Shown: positions 9,601-17,590 of the stretch, piece after piece | Layout: every line of letters begins with the position of its first letter | Position numbering within the stretch: position 1 is the stretch's first letter | Source of the DNA: Streptomyces cinnabarinus | Lineage (GTDB): Bacteria > Actinomycetota > Actinomycetes > Streptomycetales > Streptomycetaceae | Length of the DNA stretch: 64,000 nt | Reading direction: 5' to 3' | Assembly (NCBI RefSeq): GCF_027270315.1 | Contig: NZ_CP114413.1 | Location: forward strand, 8,866,001-8,930,000 | Translations under genes and position numbers: made by a program | The notes under the pieces: model-generated | The model's database searches: none | Seen by the model: only the letters and a program-made list of their open reading frames with translations | Told to the model about the DNA's origin: nothing

Positions 9601-9871
9601 CGACGAACCGAGGCGAGCCAGACGCGATGGACACCACAGAGTGCAGCACTTCGTGCCGTTCAACGATATGGGTCAGAGCCACCTCAAGCAGCCCGAGGTC
9701 CAACTCGCCGCGCAGGGCGAACACAACCGGGGTCCCGTAGTGCGAGCCCGAATCGGTGAGCTGCTCGGAGACCCAGATCCGCTCCTGTGCCAGGGAAAGG
9801 GGGAAACTCCTGTCAACGCGGCGGTCCTGGCTGTCCTTCGGTTGCATCGCAGAGTGTTGGGTAGTCGACAC
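6674..9871 (-). CDS. NRPS module, condensation-adenylation-thiolation
   Basis: A complete elongation module of 1065 residues. The C domain has HHLIFDG at about residues 149-155 and the A domain has YTSGSTGTPKG, NAYGPTEAT and YRTGD. The carrier Ser is near residue 1011 in LGGQS. The A-domain pocket reads D-A-S-T-V-A-A-V-C-K, a code I associate with aromatic amino acids (Phe/Tyr type); this is a prediction. The C domain needs an upstream donor, which must come from another protein. A longer frame begins with TTG at 9940, overlapping the previous stop, but the GTG at 9871 has AAAGGA/GGGAG just upstream and removes an extra non-homologous tail. It follows the hydroxylase gene in the operon. Confidence 0.92.
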   Translation of the reverse strand: MSTTQHSAMQPKDSQDRRVDRSFPLSLAQERIWVSEQLTDSGSHYGTPVVFALRGELDLGLLEVALTHIVERHEVLHSVVSIASGSPRFVVVPARPVRLDPQDVASEQEMTERVSAATAAPFDLLHGPLVRFGLYRLGPADHRLLVDIHHLIFDGVSAGVLVQELAELLAAGAEGRTPELPMLPFAYGQYAVAQLRSLDEGLLDSQVEHWCTRLRDASFALELPTDYQRPSRMSFHGASHSFTLPASLGVELAAAARRWSVTPYVVMLAGWAAVLGRYAGQEDLLVGTPMAGRTEPGTEEMIGMFVNVLALRVRPERDQTFHGLVNQTRRASIEGLAYQEAPIEKVIERLRPPRDPSRNPLFQTAFSYDEALEESIRVAGLTIEGAAPPPRTVSKLDLSIEVVERDGRLEAEIEYATDLFAPETIRRIASHYTTFLANAVRSPNRPLCEIPLASEEEHARLVTQQSGDGASYDPVVLPSLFEAQVARRPDACAVSCGELRWSYRQLNERANRLARVLIARGLGPEKLVGVALPSGPLLVLAILAISKAGAAFLPLDPAYPTKRIEYIVGDARPALLLTDAAGATAQPWTMPILVLDEQQTGRDADASNLSDTQRSQPLTLAHPAYVIYTSGSTGTPKGVTVTHEGLAGLSGAQIEAFGVRSDSRVLQFASPSFDASVSELCMALLSGATAVFVPGLHDFVGGSFEAVLVREAVTHVTLPPSVLASLSPDEDLPADLTIVVAGESLTADLAARWSGRCSMFNAYGPTEATVCATLIGPLTGNEGNEPPPIGRPIAGTQIFVLDEGLRPLPVGVAGELYLGGAGLARGYLSRPDLTAAGFVACPFGPAGGRMYRTGDRARWRDDGNLEFVGRRDDQVKMNGFRIELGEIENVIAAHPGVEQTAVVVREDRPGLRQVVAYVVAQAPNEEILAHAASQLPGYMLPSAVVRLQNLPLTTNGKVDRRNLPAPDDRSSVTDRSPGTEREQQLCKLIGEVLDLAEVGVDESFFELGGQSLHAVRLLSRIRSVMGVEIGIKTLFQAPTAALLAAQIDSGQIAVITRPALLPMVR

Positions 9872-9936
9872 TGACGTCTCCCAGTCCTTTCCGGGTAGGG
9901 TCCGTCCGGCCGCGAGGGCCGAGGCGCTGTAGGTCG

Positions 9937-10968
9937 TCAATGGATCACTCGCGCGTCGTGGTCGATTCTGCGATCGCGCGACTTCCGCAGGTCGCGCGCC
10001 ACGTTCAGCCTCTTGAGCCAGCGGTCCGTGCCGTCGAAGCGGGCAGTGAACGGCACCCTGCCGTGCACGATCTTGTAGTTGTCCAGGAAGAGCAGTTCAC
10101 CCGGTTCGAGCACGTAGTCTCGTATGTTGCGATCGACCTCCGCGACGATGGCCTTCATTGCGCGGGCGCTGTCCGGGACGGCGTATGCGTCCTCCATGAA
10201 GAATGGATCGATGCGTAGATAGGGTGCTTCGCGGTCGCCGAAGAGGATTGCGACTCGGTCGGGCTCGCTGTCCTTGGCCATGATCCATTCATAGCTGCGC
10301 GAGAGCAGCTCGCGTTCGCGCGTCGACATCTCCCGGTTGTCTTCCCCGTGGTGCGGCAGATGCGAGCGGTCGGGCTTGATCGGATACCGCTCCTGACAGA
10401 GCAGGTCCCTGATCTCACCAGTGAGCTCGAGGTCGTCGACCGAGGCGAAGGTCGTTGCCACCCGGTCGTGGTTGCGTAGACAGGCCAGGCCGAGGTAGTC
10501 GGCCCGCAGCGGGTGGAAGGCCTCCTCGGTGTGCCAGGTCAGCAGTTCTTCGCTGCCCGAGCCAAGCTGCTCATTCTCGTGACCCTTGATCGGAAAGATG
10601 TCGTGCATGATCCGGCCGTCCTGCTGCGTCGCCCAGGCGATGGGGTCGCCCAACAGGGATGCGCAGAGCATGAAGTACATCTCCGCGGGGAGCGTGGACG
10701 CCCGGTCGGCGTGGGTACGCCAGTGCTCGGGAGTGGGCCCGGTAGCAACGTCGTCAATCCGGAAGCCGCGGATGGACAGCACGCCACCGGAAGCCTCCAG
10801 GCGGAACGCGTTCAACTCAGCCCGCAGCCGCTGCGGCAGCTCGTGTGCGAACACCGCGCACTGCCGGACGAATTCCGGGTCACTGCTCGAAGTGAACTTC
10901 GCCGTGAGCGAAGCGAGTACGTCGTTGACTGTCTTCAACTCAATGTCCGAGAGTTCAATGCTCTGCAT
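9937..10968 (-). CDS. Fe(II)/2-oxoglutarate arginine beta-hydroxylase, VioC-like
   Basis: A 343-residue member of the clavaminate synthase/TauD group, closest in look to VioC-type enzymes that hydroxylate C3 of free L-arginine. The iron triad is visible: His146 and Glu148 in WHTEE (VioC also uses His-x-Glu) and His302 in IVHGR. An Arg-rich segment after FDGTDRW should bind 2-oxoglutarate. With the neighbouring VioD-like enzyme it would turn Arg into capreomycidine. A GTG at 10995 overlapping the previous stop is an alternative start, but the ATG at 10968 has AAAGGAA upstream. Hydroxylation of another guanidino amino acid such as enduracididine (MppO type) remains possible. Confidence 0.83.
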   Translation of the reverse strand: MQSIELSDIELKTVNDVLASLTAKFTSSSDPEFVRQCAVFAHELPQRLRAELNAFRLEASGGVLSIRGFRIDDVATGPTPEHWRTHADRASTLPAEMYFMLCASLLGDPIAWATQQDGRIMHDIFPIKGHENEQLGSGSEELLTWHTEEAFHPLRADYLGLACLRNHDRVATTFASVDDLELTGEIRDLLCQERYPIKPDRSHLPHHGEDNREMSTRERELLSRSYEWIMAKDSEPDRVAILFGDREAPYLRIDPFFMEDAYAVPDSARAMKAIVAEVDRNIRDYVLEPGELLFLDNYKIVHGRVPFTARFDGTDRWLKRLNVARDLRKSRDRRIDHDARVIH

Positions 10969-10991
10969 GTTCGTCAGGGTTCCTTTCCGCC

Positions 10992-12110
10992 TCACGGTTG
11001 GAGACTCGCGGCGAACTCAGCGCCCAAAATGTCCAGGCCTTTGCTCAGTTGGCTGCGATCGCCGCCGAAACCGAGCCGGACGCGGCACGGGTGGTCGAAT
11101 GCCCGGCCGGGGACGAGCAGTATGTTGCTGGTCTCTCCCAGCCGACGGCAAAGCTCGGTCGTGTCCCGCCACGGGCGCAGTCGCGGGAACGCTGTCACTC
11201 CGCCGAGGGGCAGCGGGAGGTCGACACGACCCTCGTGCCGCACGGCCCAGTCGGCCAACAGGCGTCGGTTGGCCTTGGCGTTCTTCAGCCTGGGAGCGAT
11301 GAAGACGTCTGCACGCTGTACGACGCGCAGCGCTATGTACTCGAGAAGCGGAGAGAGGCTGAGGGTGATGCGGTCGCGCAGGTTGGTCATCGCCCGCAGA
11401 AGCTCAGGGTCGGCCATGCACCATCCGAAACGCATGCCGGGTAGACCAAAAGCTTTTGAAAAGGTTCCGATCGACACAGTGCGCGGATAGGTCAGTCCGG
11501 GGTCCGGCAGCGGTGCGTCATCGTAGACCAGGTCCGTGAAAGCGCCGTCCCACAGGAGATAGGCGCCAACATTGTCAGCAATCTCAAGCAGGCGACGGAA
11601 ACCAGCAAGGTCGAGTGTCGCGCCGGTCGGGTTGTGCGGAAAGTTGACCACAATAACCTTTGTGCGCGCAGTGACGAGCCTCGCAAGTTCCTCCACGTCA
11701 GGCCGAAATTCGTCCTCCTCGCGCAGCCGCCAGCGCAGAACTTCGCACCCCATGGACTCTGCGACGGATACGTGCGAGTGGTAGGCCGGGTGCAGGGCGA
11801 CGACTTGGTCACCTGGCTCAAGGAGGGTCTGGAGCGCGACGTAGATAGCCTCACTGCCGCCGTGCGTAAGCATCACCCTGCGCGCGTCACCGTCCCCCCA
11901 GCGCGAGGCGATGGCCTCGCGCAGGTCGTCCCGACCCAGGCACGGGCTGTCCCGGAAAACGATCTCGTCCAAATCACCAGGCTCGATGCCGGCGAGTTTT
12001 CGCACCTGTCCGAGCGAGTAGTCAAGAACCCCACTCGACCCGATGTCTATCGCAGCGTCATGATAGTGGTCGCGCATCCAGTCTTCGAGCAATGCCCCAT
12101 CAAAATTCAT
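10992..12110 (-). CDS. PLP-dependent capreomycidine synthase, VioD-like
   Basis: A 372-residue fold-type I PLP enzyme. The N-terminus, LLEDWMRDHY then IDIGSSGV, is the pattern I associate with VioD/OrfR capreomycidine synthases, which cyclise 3-hydroxyarginine by elimination and ring closure. The catalytic lysine is Lys219 in GTFSKAFGLPG; NFPHNPTG (about 156-163) holds the cofactor region. It is the first gene of the visible operon, and the hydroxylase follows with a GTG/ATG start pair. GGAG lies about six bases before the ATG. The gene uses more A/T-rich codons than genes further right, for example around 11450-11470, consistent with transferred DNA. Confidence is high for PLP fold I, good for capreomycidine synthase. 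Confidence 0.82.
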   Translation of the reverse strand: MNFDGALLEDWMRDHYHDAAIDIGSSGVLDYSLGQVRKLAGIEPGDLDEIVFRDSPCLGRDDLREAIASRWGDGDARRVMLTHGGSEAIYVALQTLLEPGDQVVALHPAYHSHVSVAESMGCEVLRWRLREEDEFRPDVEELARLVTARTKVIVVNFPHNPTGATLDLAGFRRLLEIADNVGAYLLWDGAFTDLVYDDAPLPDPGLTYPRTVSIGTFSKAFGLPGMRFGWCMADPELLRAMTNLRDRITLSLSPLLEYIALRVVQRADVFIAPRLKNAKANRRLLADWAVRHEGRVDLPLPLGGVTAFPRLRPWRDTTELCRRLGETSNILLVPGRAFDHPCRVRLGFGGDRSQLSKGLDILGAEFAASLQP

Positions 12111-12630
12111 CGTTCTCCAGAACCTTATCCTCGCGACCCAAGAACAACGAAACGGCTCGTGGGGATGTCTGACTCTCGTGCTCAGAGGTAAGTAGATTCA
12201 GGTCGGCAGAGATGCTGATCTCGCGTTTCTGGTCCAATGACGTCGATTTCTCAAACTCCCAGACCGAGGGTGCGAGGTCTTCTACGGAGCAATGTACGTC
12301 CTCTCCGATATGGGCAGTTGACAGATATTGCCCGCTGCAGGATCTGCATTGCTGCCCATACGTCGATGAGTCGGGTGCCCCATCTGTCGACAACCGACAT
12401 CGCGGAAGAAGAGGACTTCCGTAGCGTGGTGAGCGGCACGCTCCAGACACCACCGACCTTCAAGTGGTGTTGCAGATCAGGGCGGTTCGAGTGTGAGGCA
12501 TGTTCCGGGGAGGCATCCCTCGACGATGTCGGGTCAGCACTGGATCGGTTTCGGCTTGCTCTTCATCGCAGGGCTGTCGGCCCGGGCCCAGGTGCCGCGG
12601 TGCGGCTTGAGCGCCACGACGTAGGGCCTA
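12111..12630 (+). other. Gene-free junction upstream of the peptide operon
   Basis: About 520 bases with no convincing gene on either strand and a lower GC level than the flanks. It must hold the promoter of the minus-strand peptide operon; a GGATAAGGT stretch 15-25 bases before the ATG could include a -10 element, but I cannot fix a -35. A TTGACA lies at 12318-12323 on the plus strand without a good partner. The right end runs into transposon debris. Confidence 0.4.
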
Positions 12631-12768
12631 CGCAGCCAGCCCCGCGTCGTCAAACGCAAGATGTCCAACTACCGACTCAAACGGGCTCGGCACCACACCT
12701 GGCCACAGCCCACCCGGACCGGCACCCAAGCCGTCCACGCCCAACGCCCCCAACCCGCAGACCCGTAA
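12631..12768 (+). pseudogene. C-terminal fragment of a transposase
   Basis: Forty-five codons read RSQPRVVKRKMSNYRLKRAR followed by HHTWPQPTRT and a TAA. The PRVVKRKMSN...KR...WPQP pattern is how the C-terminus of a common streptomycete IS4-type transposase ends. In the same frame an in-frame TAG lies just upstream and no start is present, so only the tail survives. It abuts the IS5-type element, suggesting repeated insertion at this junction. Confidence 0.5.
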
Positions 12769-12789
12769 AGCAACAGCATTGCCTTTAAA

Positions 12790-12805
12790 GCGTGTTGCAC
12801 AAGGC
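12790..12805 (+). repeat. IS left inverted repeat
   Basis: GCGTGTTGCACAAGGC, the exact reverse complement of the sequence at 13546-13561. The match stops abruptly on both sides, which sets the element ends. Confidence 0.85.
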
Positions 12806-12828
12806 CTTGAGCTGGGCATCTCCGATAT

Positions 12829-13504
12829 ATGGCTGGGGTGTTGAGCGCTGAGCGGGTGTGGGTGGAGACGTTCACGGGGCTGCGGGTCGAGCAGTTCGGC
12901 CGGTTGCTGCGCGCCGTGCGTGAACGGGGTGGAACGGCACCTTGCAGGGTCGGCCGTGGGCGTTGCCCCTGGCCGAGCGCGTCCTGATCGTCGCGGTGCA
13001 CTACCGCACGAACCTGACGATGCGCCAGCTCGGGCCGCTGTTCGGGGTCTCCTCTTCCACGGTGTGCCGGGTGATCCAACGGCTGGGGCCGCTGCTGGCG
13101 TTCGAGCCTGTCGCGCGTCCTGCCGATGCCGCGGACCGGTTGTGGATCGTGGACGGCACCCTCATCCCGGTCCGGGACCCGCAGGTCGCCTCCTCCAGCC
13201 GCAATTACCGGTTCTCGGCGAATGTGCAGTTCATCGTGGACGCCGACTCCCGCCTCGTCATCGCCGCCGCTCGACCAGTACCGGGCACTACCGCGGATGC
13301 GTATGCATGGCGGGCCTCCGGCCTGGCCGAGCACTGCCAGGGAGTCACAACGCCGCCCACCGCAAGGTCCGCGCACGGGTGGAGCATGTGATCGGCCGGA
13401 TGAAGAACTACAAGATCCTCCGCGACTGCCGACAGAACGGCAACGGTCTCCACCACGCAGTCCAGGCCGTCGCGCACATGCACAACCTCGCCCTCGCATC
13501 ATGA
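12829..13504 (+). pseudogene. Broken IS5-type DDE transposase
   Basis: The first frame (from ATG 12829) reads MAGVLSAERVWVETFTGLRV to RERGG, then needs a one-base shift near 12930 to go on as GRPWALPLAERVLIVAVHY. The HTH region (GVSSSTVCRVIQRLG) and the first catalytic Asp in WIVDGTL are present. At about 13345 the text jumps from GLAEHCQGVT to a third frame, HRKVRARVEHVIGRMKNYK, which holds the catalytic Glu. Roughly 30 codons in between, including the second Asp (usually GDGAY), are gone. At least two lesions make it inactive. Confidence 0.85.
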
Positions 13505-13545
13505 TCAGAAACCGGCCTGAATGGCCCCTGACCTGCCCTAACGCT

Positions 13546-13561
13546 GCCTTGTGCAACACGC
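13546..13561 (-). repeat. IS right inverted repeat
   Basis: GCCTTGTGCAACACGC, a perfect inverted copy of 12790-12805. It starts 42 bases after the transposase stop. Confidence 0.85.
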
Positions 13562-13578
13562 CTCAGCACGAGGAGAAG

Positions 13579-13661
13579 CAGGGACATCCCAGGGACTTTT
13601 TCAGGGACTTTCACGTCTGCCCCAGGGAGGTGTCAGGGATTTTTCGCCGCGTAAGCAGGGA
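13579..13661 (+). repeat. Six helically phased CAGGGA boxes
   Basis: CAGGGA occurs at 13579, 13590, 13602, 13623, 13634 and 13656. The offsets from the first (11, 23, 44, 55, 77) are all within one base of multiples of 11, so the boxes lie on about the same face of the helix. Three copies extend to CAGGGA(C/T)TTT. An inverted TCCCTG is at 13710-13715. The spacing is not a multiple of three, arguing against a coding repeat. It could be a protein-binding array or a plasmid or integrative-element remnant; the function is unknown. Confidence 0.5.
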
Positions 13662-13820
13662 AGGTTCTGACAGTGCTGAAAGACACGAACACGCTGTTCA
13701 GCGCCTGTTTCCCTGGCACTCGACAACGTTGACCGCGAGTCCGCCCCGCGCCGTCTTCTGTACTTGACTTCATGTAAGGACCGAAGCCGACCGAGTAGAG
13801 GGCGAACGCGCGCAGCGCCA

Positions 13821-14441
13821 TCAGGGGATCTCCGGGCCGCCGTACTCGCCCATCGCGTCGATGAGCCAGCGGGTCAGGTAGTCGGCGAACGAGGAGCGTG
13901 GGAAGAGCCGGTACGTCGGGGTGTCGTCGGTCTGCCAGAGCAGCACGGGGACCGGGCCCACCGTCGTCGACACCGCCCGGCCGGGACCGAAGGACCGCGG
14001 ATGCAGGTCCAGCGGGCAGCCCTTCTCCAGGACCTTCCGGGCGGCCGGGCCGCTCAGCTCCAGGGTGGTGCGGTTGGCCGAGACGTCCACGACGGAACCG
14101 GGGGCCGTTGTCAGTGCCTCCCGCAACTCCGTTACCACGGCGGTCACTTCGGCCTGGGAGAGCACCAGCCATTCGTCGGGGCCGAGCCATACGACCGTGT
14201 GCGGGCCGGAGCCGGTAGTGGTGCCGCACTCCGTCGGCAGCGCTGTCCCCAGGGCCTTCTCCACGCGGTCGGCCGCTTCGGAGGCGACATCGACGCGCAC
14301 GTTCACCATGGTGAGGAACTGCCACTCGGTCAGCGCGACGCCCCGGGCGCCGGTGACGGTGGCGGCGCGCATCCGTTCCGCCAGGTGTGCCAGCGGGCTC
14401 GTCCGCAGGGCTGCGGGGTCGGCGGCGGTCGGCTCAGCCAT
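13821..14441 (-). CDS. soxG: Sarcosine oxidase gamma subunit
   Basis: The 206-residue small subunit of the heterotetrameric sarcosine oxidase, which oxidises sarcosine to glycine with transfer of the methyl carbon to tetrahydrofolate and reduction of O2 to H2O2. The fold resembles the folate-binding GcvT/YgfZ group (WLGPDEWLVLSQ in mid-protein) and the length fits. It overlaps the alpha-subunit gene by eight bases and is the last gene of the operon. Identification rests on family resemblance and the operon. Confidence 0.85.
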   Translation of the reverse strand: MAEPTAADPAALRTSPLAHLAERMRAATVTGARGVALTEWQFLTMVNVRVDVASEAADRVEKALGTALPTECGTTTGSGPHTVVWLGPDEWLVLSQAEVTAVVTELREALTTAPGSVVDVSANRTTLELSGPAARKVLEKGCPLDLHPRSFGPGRAVSTTVGPVPVLLWQTDDTPTYRLFPRSSFADYLTRWLIDAMGEYGGPEIP

Positions 14442-17274
14442 CGCGCTTGGTCCCTTCGGGGTCGTAGAGGACGAAGTCGGTCACCTCGACGGAGACGAGG
14501 TCCTCGCCCACGGGGGCGAGCAGGGTCTGGCCGATCCGTGCCCTGCCGTCGGCGACGAGGGCGAGGGCGAAGGGGCGGCCGAGGGCCGGGCTGTGGTAGC
14601 TGGAGGTGACGTGACCGAGCATCGGCACGGGCACCGTCGTCAAGGAGACGTCCGGCGTCACCAGTTGGGTGCCTTCGGGCAGCCGGGTCGTACGGTCGCT
14701 CGGCAGCAGGCCGACCAACTGCTTGCGGTCGGTGCGGGAGGTGTCGGCGCGGGAGTAGGACCGCTTTCCGATGAAGTCCTTCTGCTGGGAGACCACCCAG
14801 GACATGCCCGCGTCCTGCGGTGTGACGGTGCCGTCGGTGTCCTGGCCGACGATGATGTAGCCCTTCTCGGCCCGCAGGACGTGCATGGTCTCGGTGCCGT
14901 ACGGGGTGATGCCGTACGGCTGCCCGGCCTCGTACACCTGCTCCCACACGGACCGGCCGTACCACGCCGAGACGTTGATCTCGTAGGCGAGTTCGCCGGA
15001 GAAGGAGATCCGGCAGATCCGGGCCGGGACACCGGAGGCCAGCGTCGTCTCGCGGAAGGCCATGAAGGGGAACGCCTCCGCCGACAGGTCGACGTCGGGG
15101 GCGAGTCGGGCAACGACCTCGCGGGACTTCGGCCCGACGACGGCGATCGTCGCCCACTGCTCGGTCACCGAGGTGCAGTGCACGTCGAGTTCGGGCCACT
15201 CGGTCTGGAGCCACTCCTCCAGCCAGTCCAGGACGCCCGCGGCACCGCCGGTCGTGGTGGTCATGAAGTAGCGGTTCTCGTCCAGGCGGAGCGTCACGCC
15301 GTCGTCGAAGATCATGCCGTCGGGCTTGCACATGACGCCGTAGCGGGCCATGCCGGGCTTGAGCTTCTTGAAGGCGTTGGTGTAGACGCGGTTGAGGAAC
15401 TCACCCGCGTCCGCGCCCCAGATCTCGATCTTGCCGAGGGTGGAGGCGTCCATGAACGCCACGCCCTCCCGGGCCGCCCGGCACTCCCGGGCCACGGCCG
15501 TGTCCATGCCCTCACCGGGCAGCGGGAAGTACCAGGGGCGCTTCCACTGCCCGACGTCCTCGAACTCCGCGCCGTGCGCGACATGCCAGGTGTGGAGGGA
15601 GGTCATGCGCTCCGGGTCGAACAGCTCGCCGCGCTCCCGCCCGGCGAGTGCGGCGAAGGCGATGGGCGTGTACGGCGCGCGGTAGGCCGTGGTGCCGATC
15701 TCGCCCAGGGAACCGCCGAGGATCTCGGCGATCAGACCGATCGCGTTGACGCCGGAGGTCTTGCCCTGGTCGTTGGCCGTGCCGAGCGAGGTGTACCGCT
15801 TGACGTGCTCCACACCCCGCATGCCCGCGCCGGTGGAGCGCTGTACGTCGGCGACCGTGACGTCACGCTGGAGGTCGACGAAGTGCGTGTCCCAGTCGTC
15901 GTCCGGGCCGGGCACCAGCCACAGCGCGCGGACGTCGGAGCGCACTTCCTCGTACGACGGCATCGGCACCGGCACCGGGAACCCGGCCTCCGTCGCGGCC
16001 AGCGCACCGGCGCGCGCACCCTCGGCCACACACCCGTCGAGGGTGTACGTCCCGCGCGCCGCACCGACGACCTGCTGGTCCCGTACGGTCCCGTCGGGCA
16101 CGAACGCGACCAGGTCGGCGTCCCACCTCAACCGGCCCTGGCGCTGGCTGTGCAGATGCACCACCGGGCTCCAGCCTCCGGAGACGGCGAGGAGGTCGCA
16201 GTCGAACGACTCGGCGGTACCGGTGAGTTCACCGTCCGCGTCGAGCGCCCGCACGGTGACGCCGGTGATCCGGGAGTCTCCCGTGGTGTCGACGACGGCG
16301 CTGCCCGGCAGCACCCGCACCCCGGTCGCGGCGGTCACTTCCGAGGCCCGGTGGGACAGTTCAGGGCGCGCGTCCACGACCGCGGCCACCACGACCCCGG
16401 CGGCGTGGAGATCGGTGACCGTGTCATAGGCGCTGTCGTTGGTCGTGCTCACCACCACCCGCGAACCCGCCCTGACGCCATACCGGTTGAGGTACGTGCG
16501 CACGGCGCCGGCGAGCATCACGCCGGGCCGGTCGTTGCCCGCGAAGACCAGCGGGCGCTCATGGGCGCCGGTCGCGAGGATCACCTGGCGGGCCCGGATG
16601 TGCCACAGCCGCTGGCGGGAGACGCCGTCCGGAGCCGCTCCCAGGTGGTCGGTGCGACGCTGGACGGCCAGCACATAGTTGTCGTCGTACGACCCGAACG
16701 CCGTGGTGCGTTGCAGGACGACGACCTCGGGAGCTGCGTCGAGCGCCGCCCGTACGTCGGCGACCCACCGCAGGTCACTCTCCGGGCCGGCGAGCAGTGA
16801 ACCGCCCGGCTCGGGCTGGTCGTCGACGAGTATCACCCGCGCGCCGGAACCGGCGGCAGCGGCGGCGGCCGCGAGTCCGCCCGGTCCGGCGCCGACGACG
16901 AGGACGTCGGTGTGGACGTACTTCTTGTCATAGACGGCGGAGTCGGGGGCCGGGTCGAGGCGGCCCATGCCGGACAGCGTCGTGGCACCCAGGCCGTCGT
17001 ACAGCTCCACCGTCGTCGCAGGCAGCATGCCCTCCGAGCACGGGCCGTCGATCTGGAGCAGCGCGTTGGGCTCCTCGACGCCCGCGGCGACGATGCCGCG
17101 CGGGCGGCCGCGGTAGAGCGACGGGGCGACCTCGATAATCCCGTTCGCCAGCATCGCGGAGGCGACGGTGTCGCCGGGGTGGCCGGTCAACTCCCGTCCG
17201 TCGACGGTGAACCGCAGCACGGTGCCGCGGTCGACGCGTCCTCCCTGCGGGAGCCGGAAGTGCTGGTCGGTCAT
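14434..17274 (-). CDS. soxA: Sarcosine oxidase alpha subunit
   Basis: The 946-residue large subunit. The N-terminal part has a ferredoxin-like segment followed by a nucleotide-binding fold with VVGAGPGGLAAAAAAAGSG at about residues 125-143 for NAD+. The C-terminal 370 or so residues are a GcvT-like aminomethyltransferase domain (CKPDGMIFDDGVTLR, then WGR/WVVSQQKDFIGKRS) that takes up the one-carbon unit on folate. The length is close to other alpha subunits (about 950-1000). It is joined to the delta gene by an ATGA overlap and to gamma by eight bases, so the subunits are translated together. Confidence 0.95.
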   Translation of the reverse strand: MTDQHFRLPQGGRVDRGTVLRFTVDGRELTGHPGDTVASAMLANGIIEVAPSLYRGRPRGIVAAGVEEPNALLQIDGPCSEGMLPATTVELYDGLGATTLSGMGRLDPAPDSAVYDKKYVHTDVLVVGAGPGGLAAAAAAAGSGARVILVDDQPEPGGSLLAGPESDLRWVADVRAALDAAPEVVVLQRTTAFGSYDDNYVLAVQRRTDHLGAAPDGVSRQRLWHIRARQVILATGAHERPLVFAGNDRPGVMLAGAVRTYLNRYGVRAGSRVVVSTTNDSAYDTVTDLHAAGVVVAAVVDARPELSHRASEVTAATGVRVLPGSAVVDTTGDSRITGVTVRALDADGELTGTAESFDCDLLAVSGGWSPVVHLHSQRQGRLRWDADLVAFVPDGTVRDQQVVGAARGTYTLDGCVAEGARAGALAATEAGFPVPVPMPSYEEVRSDVRALWLVPGPDDDWDTHFVDLQRDVTVADVQRSTGAGMRGVEHVKRYTSLGTANDQGKTSGVNAIGLIAEILGGSLGEIGTTAYRAPYTPIAFAALAGRERGELFDPERMTSLHTWHVAHGAEFEDVGQWKRPWYFPLPGEGMDTAVARECRAAREGVAFMDASTLGKIEIWGADAGEFLNRVYTNAFKKLKPGMARYGVMCKPDGMIFDDGVTLRLDENRYFMTTTTGGAAGVLDWLEEWLQTEWPELDVHCTSVTEQWATIAVVGPKSREVVARLAPDVDLSAEAFPFMAFRETTLASGVPARICRISFSGELAYEINVSAWYGRSVWEQVYEAGQPYGITPYGTETMHVLRAEKGYIIVGQDTDGTVTPQDAGMSWVVSQQKDFIGKRSYSRADTSRTDRKQLVGLLPSDRTTRLPEGTQLVTPDVSLTTVPVPMLGHVTSSYHSPALGRPFALALVADGRARIGQTLLAPVGEDLVSVEVTDFVLYDPEGTKRDG

Positions 17275-17567
17275 CGGTTCCCTCCGGCCTGGGGCAGTTC
17301 GGGGCGGGGCTCGTCGAGCCGGTAGGCGGCGAGCAGCTCATGGGTCACGGTGTCGCGCAGGACGTTGAACCAGCGACGGCAGCCGGTGCTGTGCATCCAC
17401 CGCTCGGCGAACGGGCCCTTGGGGTTGTCGCGGTAGAAGACGTACTCGGCCCACTCCTCGTCGGTGAGGTCCGCGGGGTTCTCCGGGTAGGGGACATGGG
17501 CCTGGCCCCCGTAGCGGTACTCGGTCTCGTCGCGGGGACCGCACCATGGGCAGCGGATCAGCAGCAC
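17271..17567 (-). CDS. soxD: Sarcosine oxidase delta subunit
   Basis: A 98-residue zinc-binding subunit. The expected pattern is clear: CPWCGPRDETEY near the N-terminus and, further on, a His and a Cys in MHSTGCRRWFNVLRDT, giving the zinc site that fixes the subunit on alpha. It starts with GTG after an AAGGA site, 23 bases beyond the beta stop, and overlaps soxA by ATGA. The order beta-delta-alpha-gamma is the usual one for this enzyme. Confidence 0.95.
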   Translation of the reverse strand: MLLIRCPWCGPRDETEYRYGGQAHVPYPENPADLTDEEWAEYVFYRDNPKGPFAERWMHSTGCRRWFNVLRDTVTHELLAAYRLDEPRPELPQAGGNR

Positions 17568-17590
17568 GGCGTCCTTCTCTCAACAGGCGT

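Larger units (their letters stand above)
12790..13561 (+). mobile_element. Degenerate IS5-family insertion sequence
   Basis: A 772-base element bounded by perfect 16-base inverted repeats and holding one broken DDE transposase gene. The ends are intact, but the transposase has lost its central part, so the element cannot move by itself; it could still be moved by an active relative. No clear target duplication is visible (left flank ...TTTAAA, right flank CTCAG...). It lies between the peptide cluster and the sarcosine oxidase genes and may mark a past insertion border. Confidence 0.8.

Noticed and set aside
12631..13715. CRISPR array or tRNA-linked attachment site at the junction
   Set aside because: The repeats are only six bases with unequal spacing, and no tRNA fold or integrase gene is present.
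13921..16800. Plus-strand frame of 959 codons across the sarcosine oxidase genes
   Set aside because: It is antisense to soxA and soxG, has no known domain, and arises from GC-rich codon bias.
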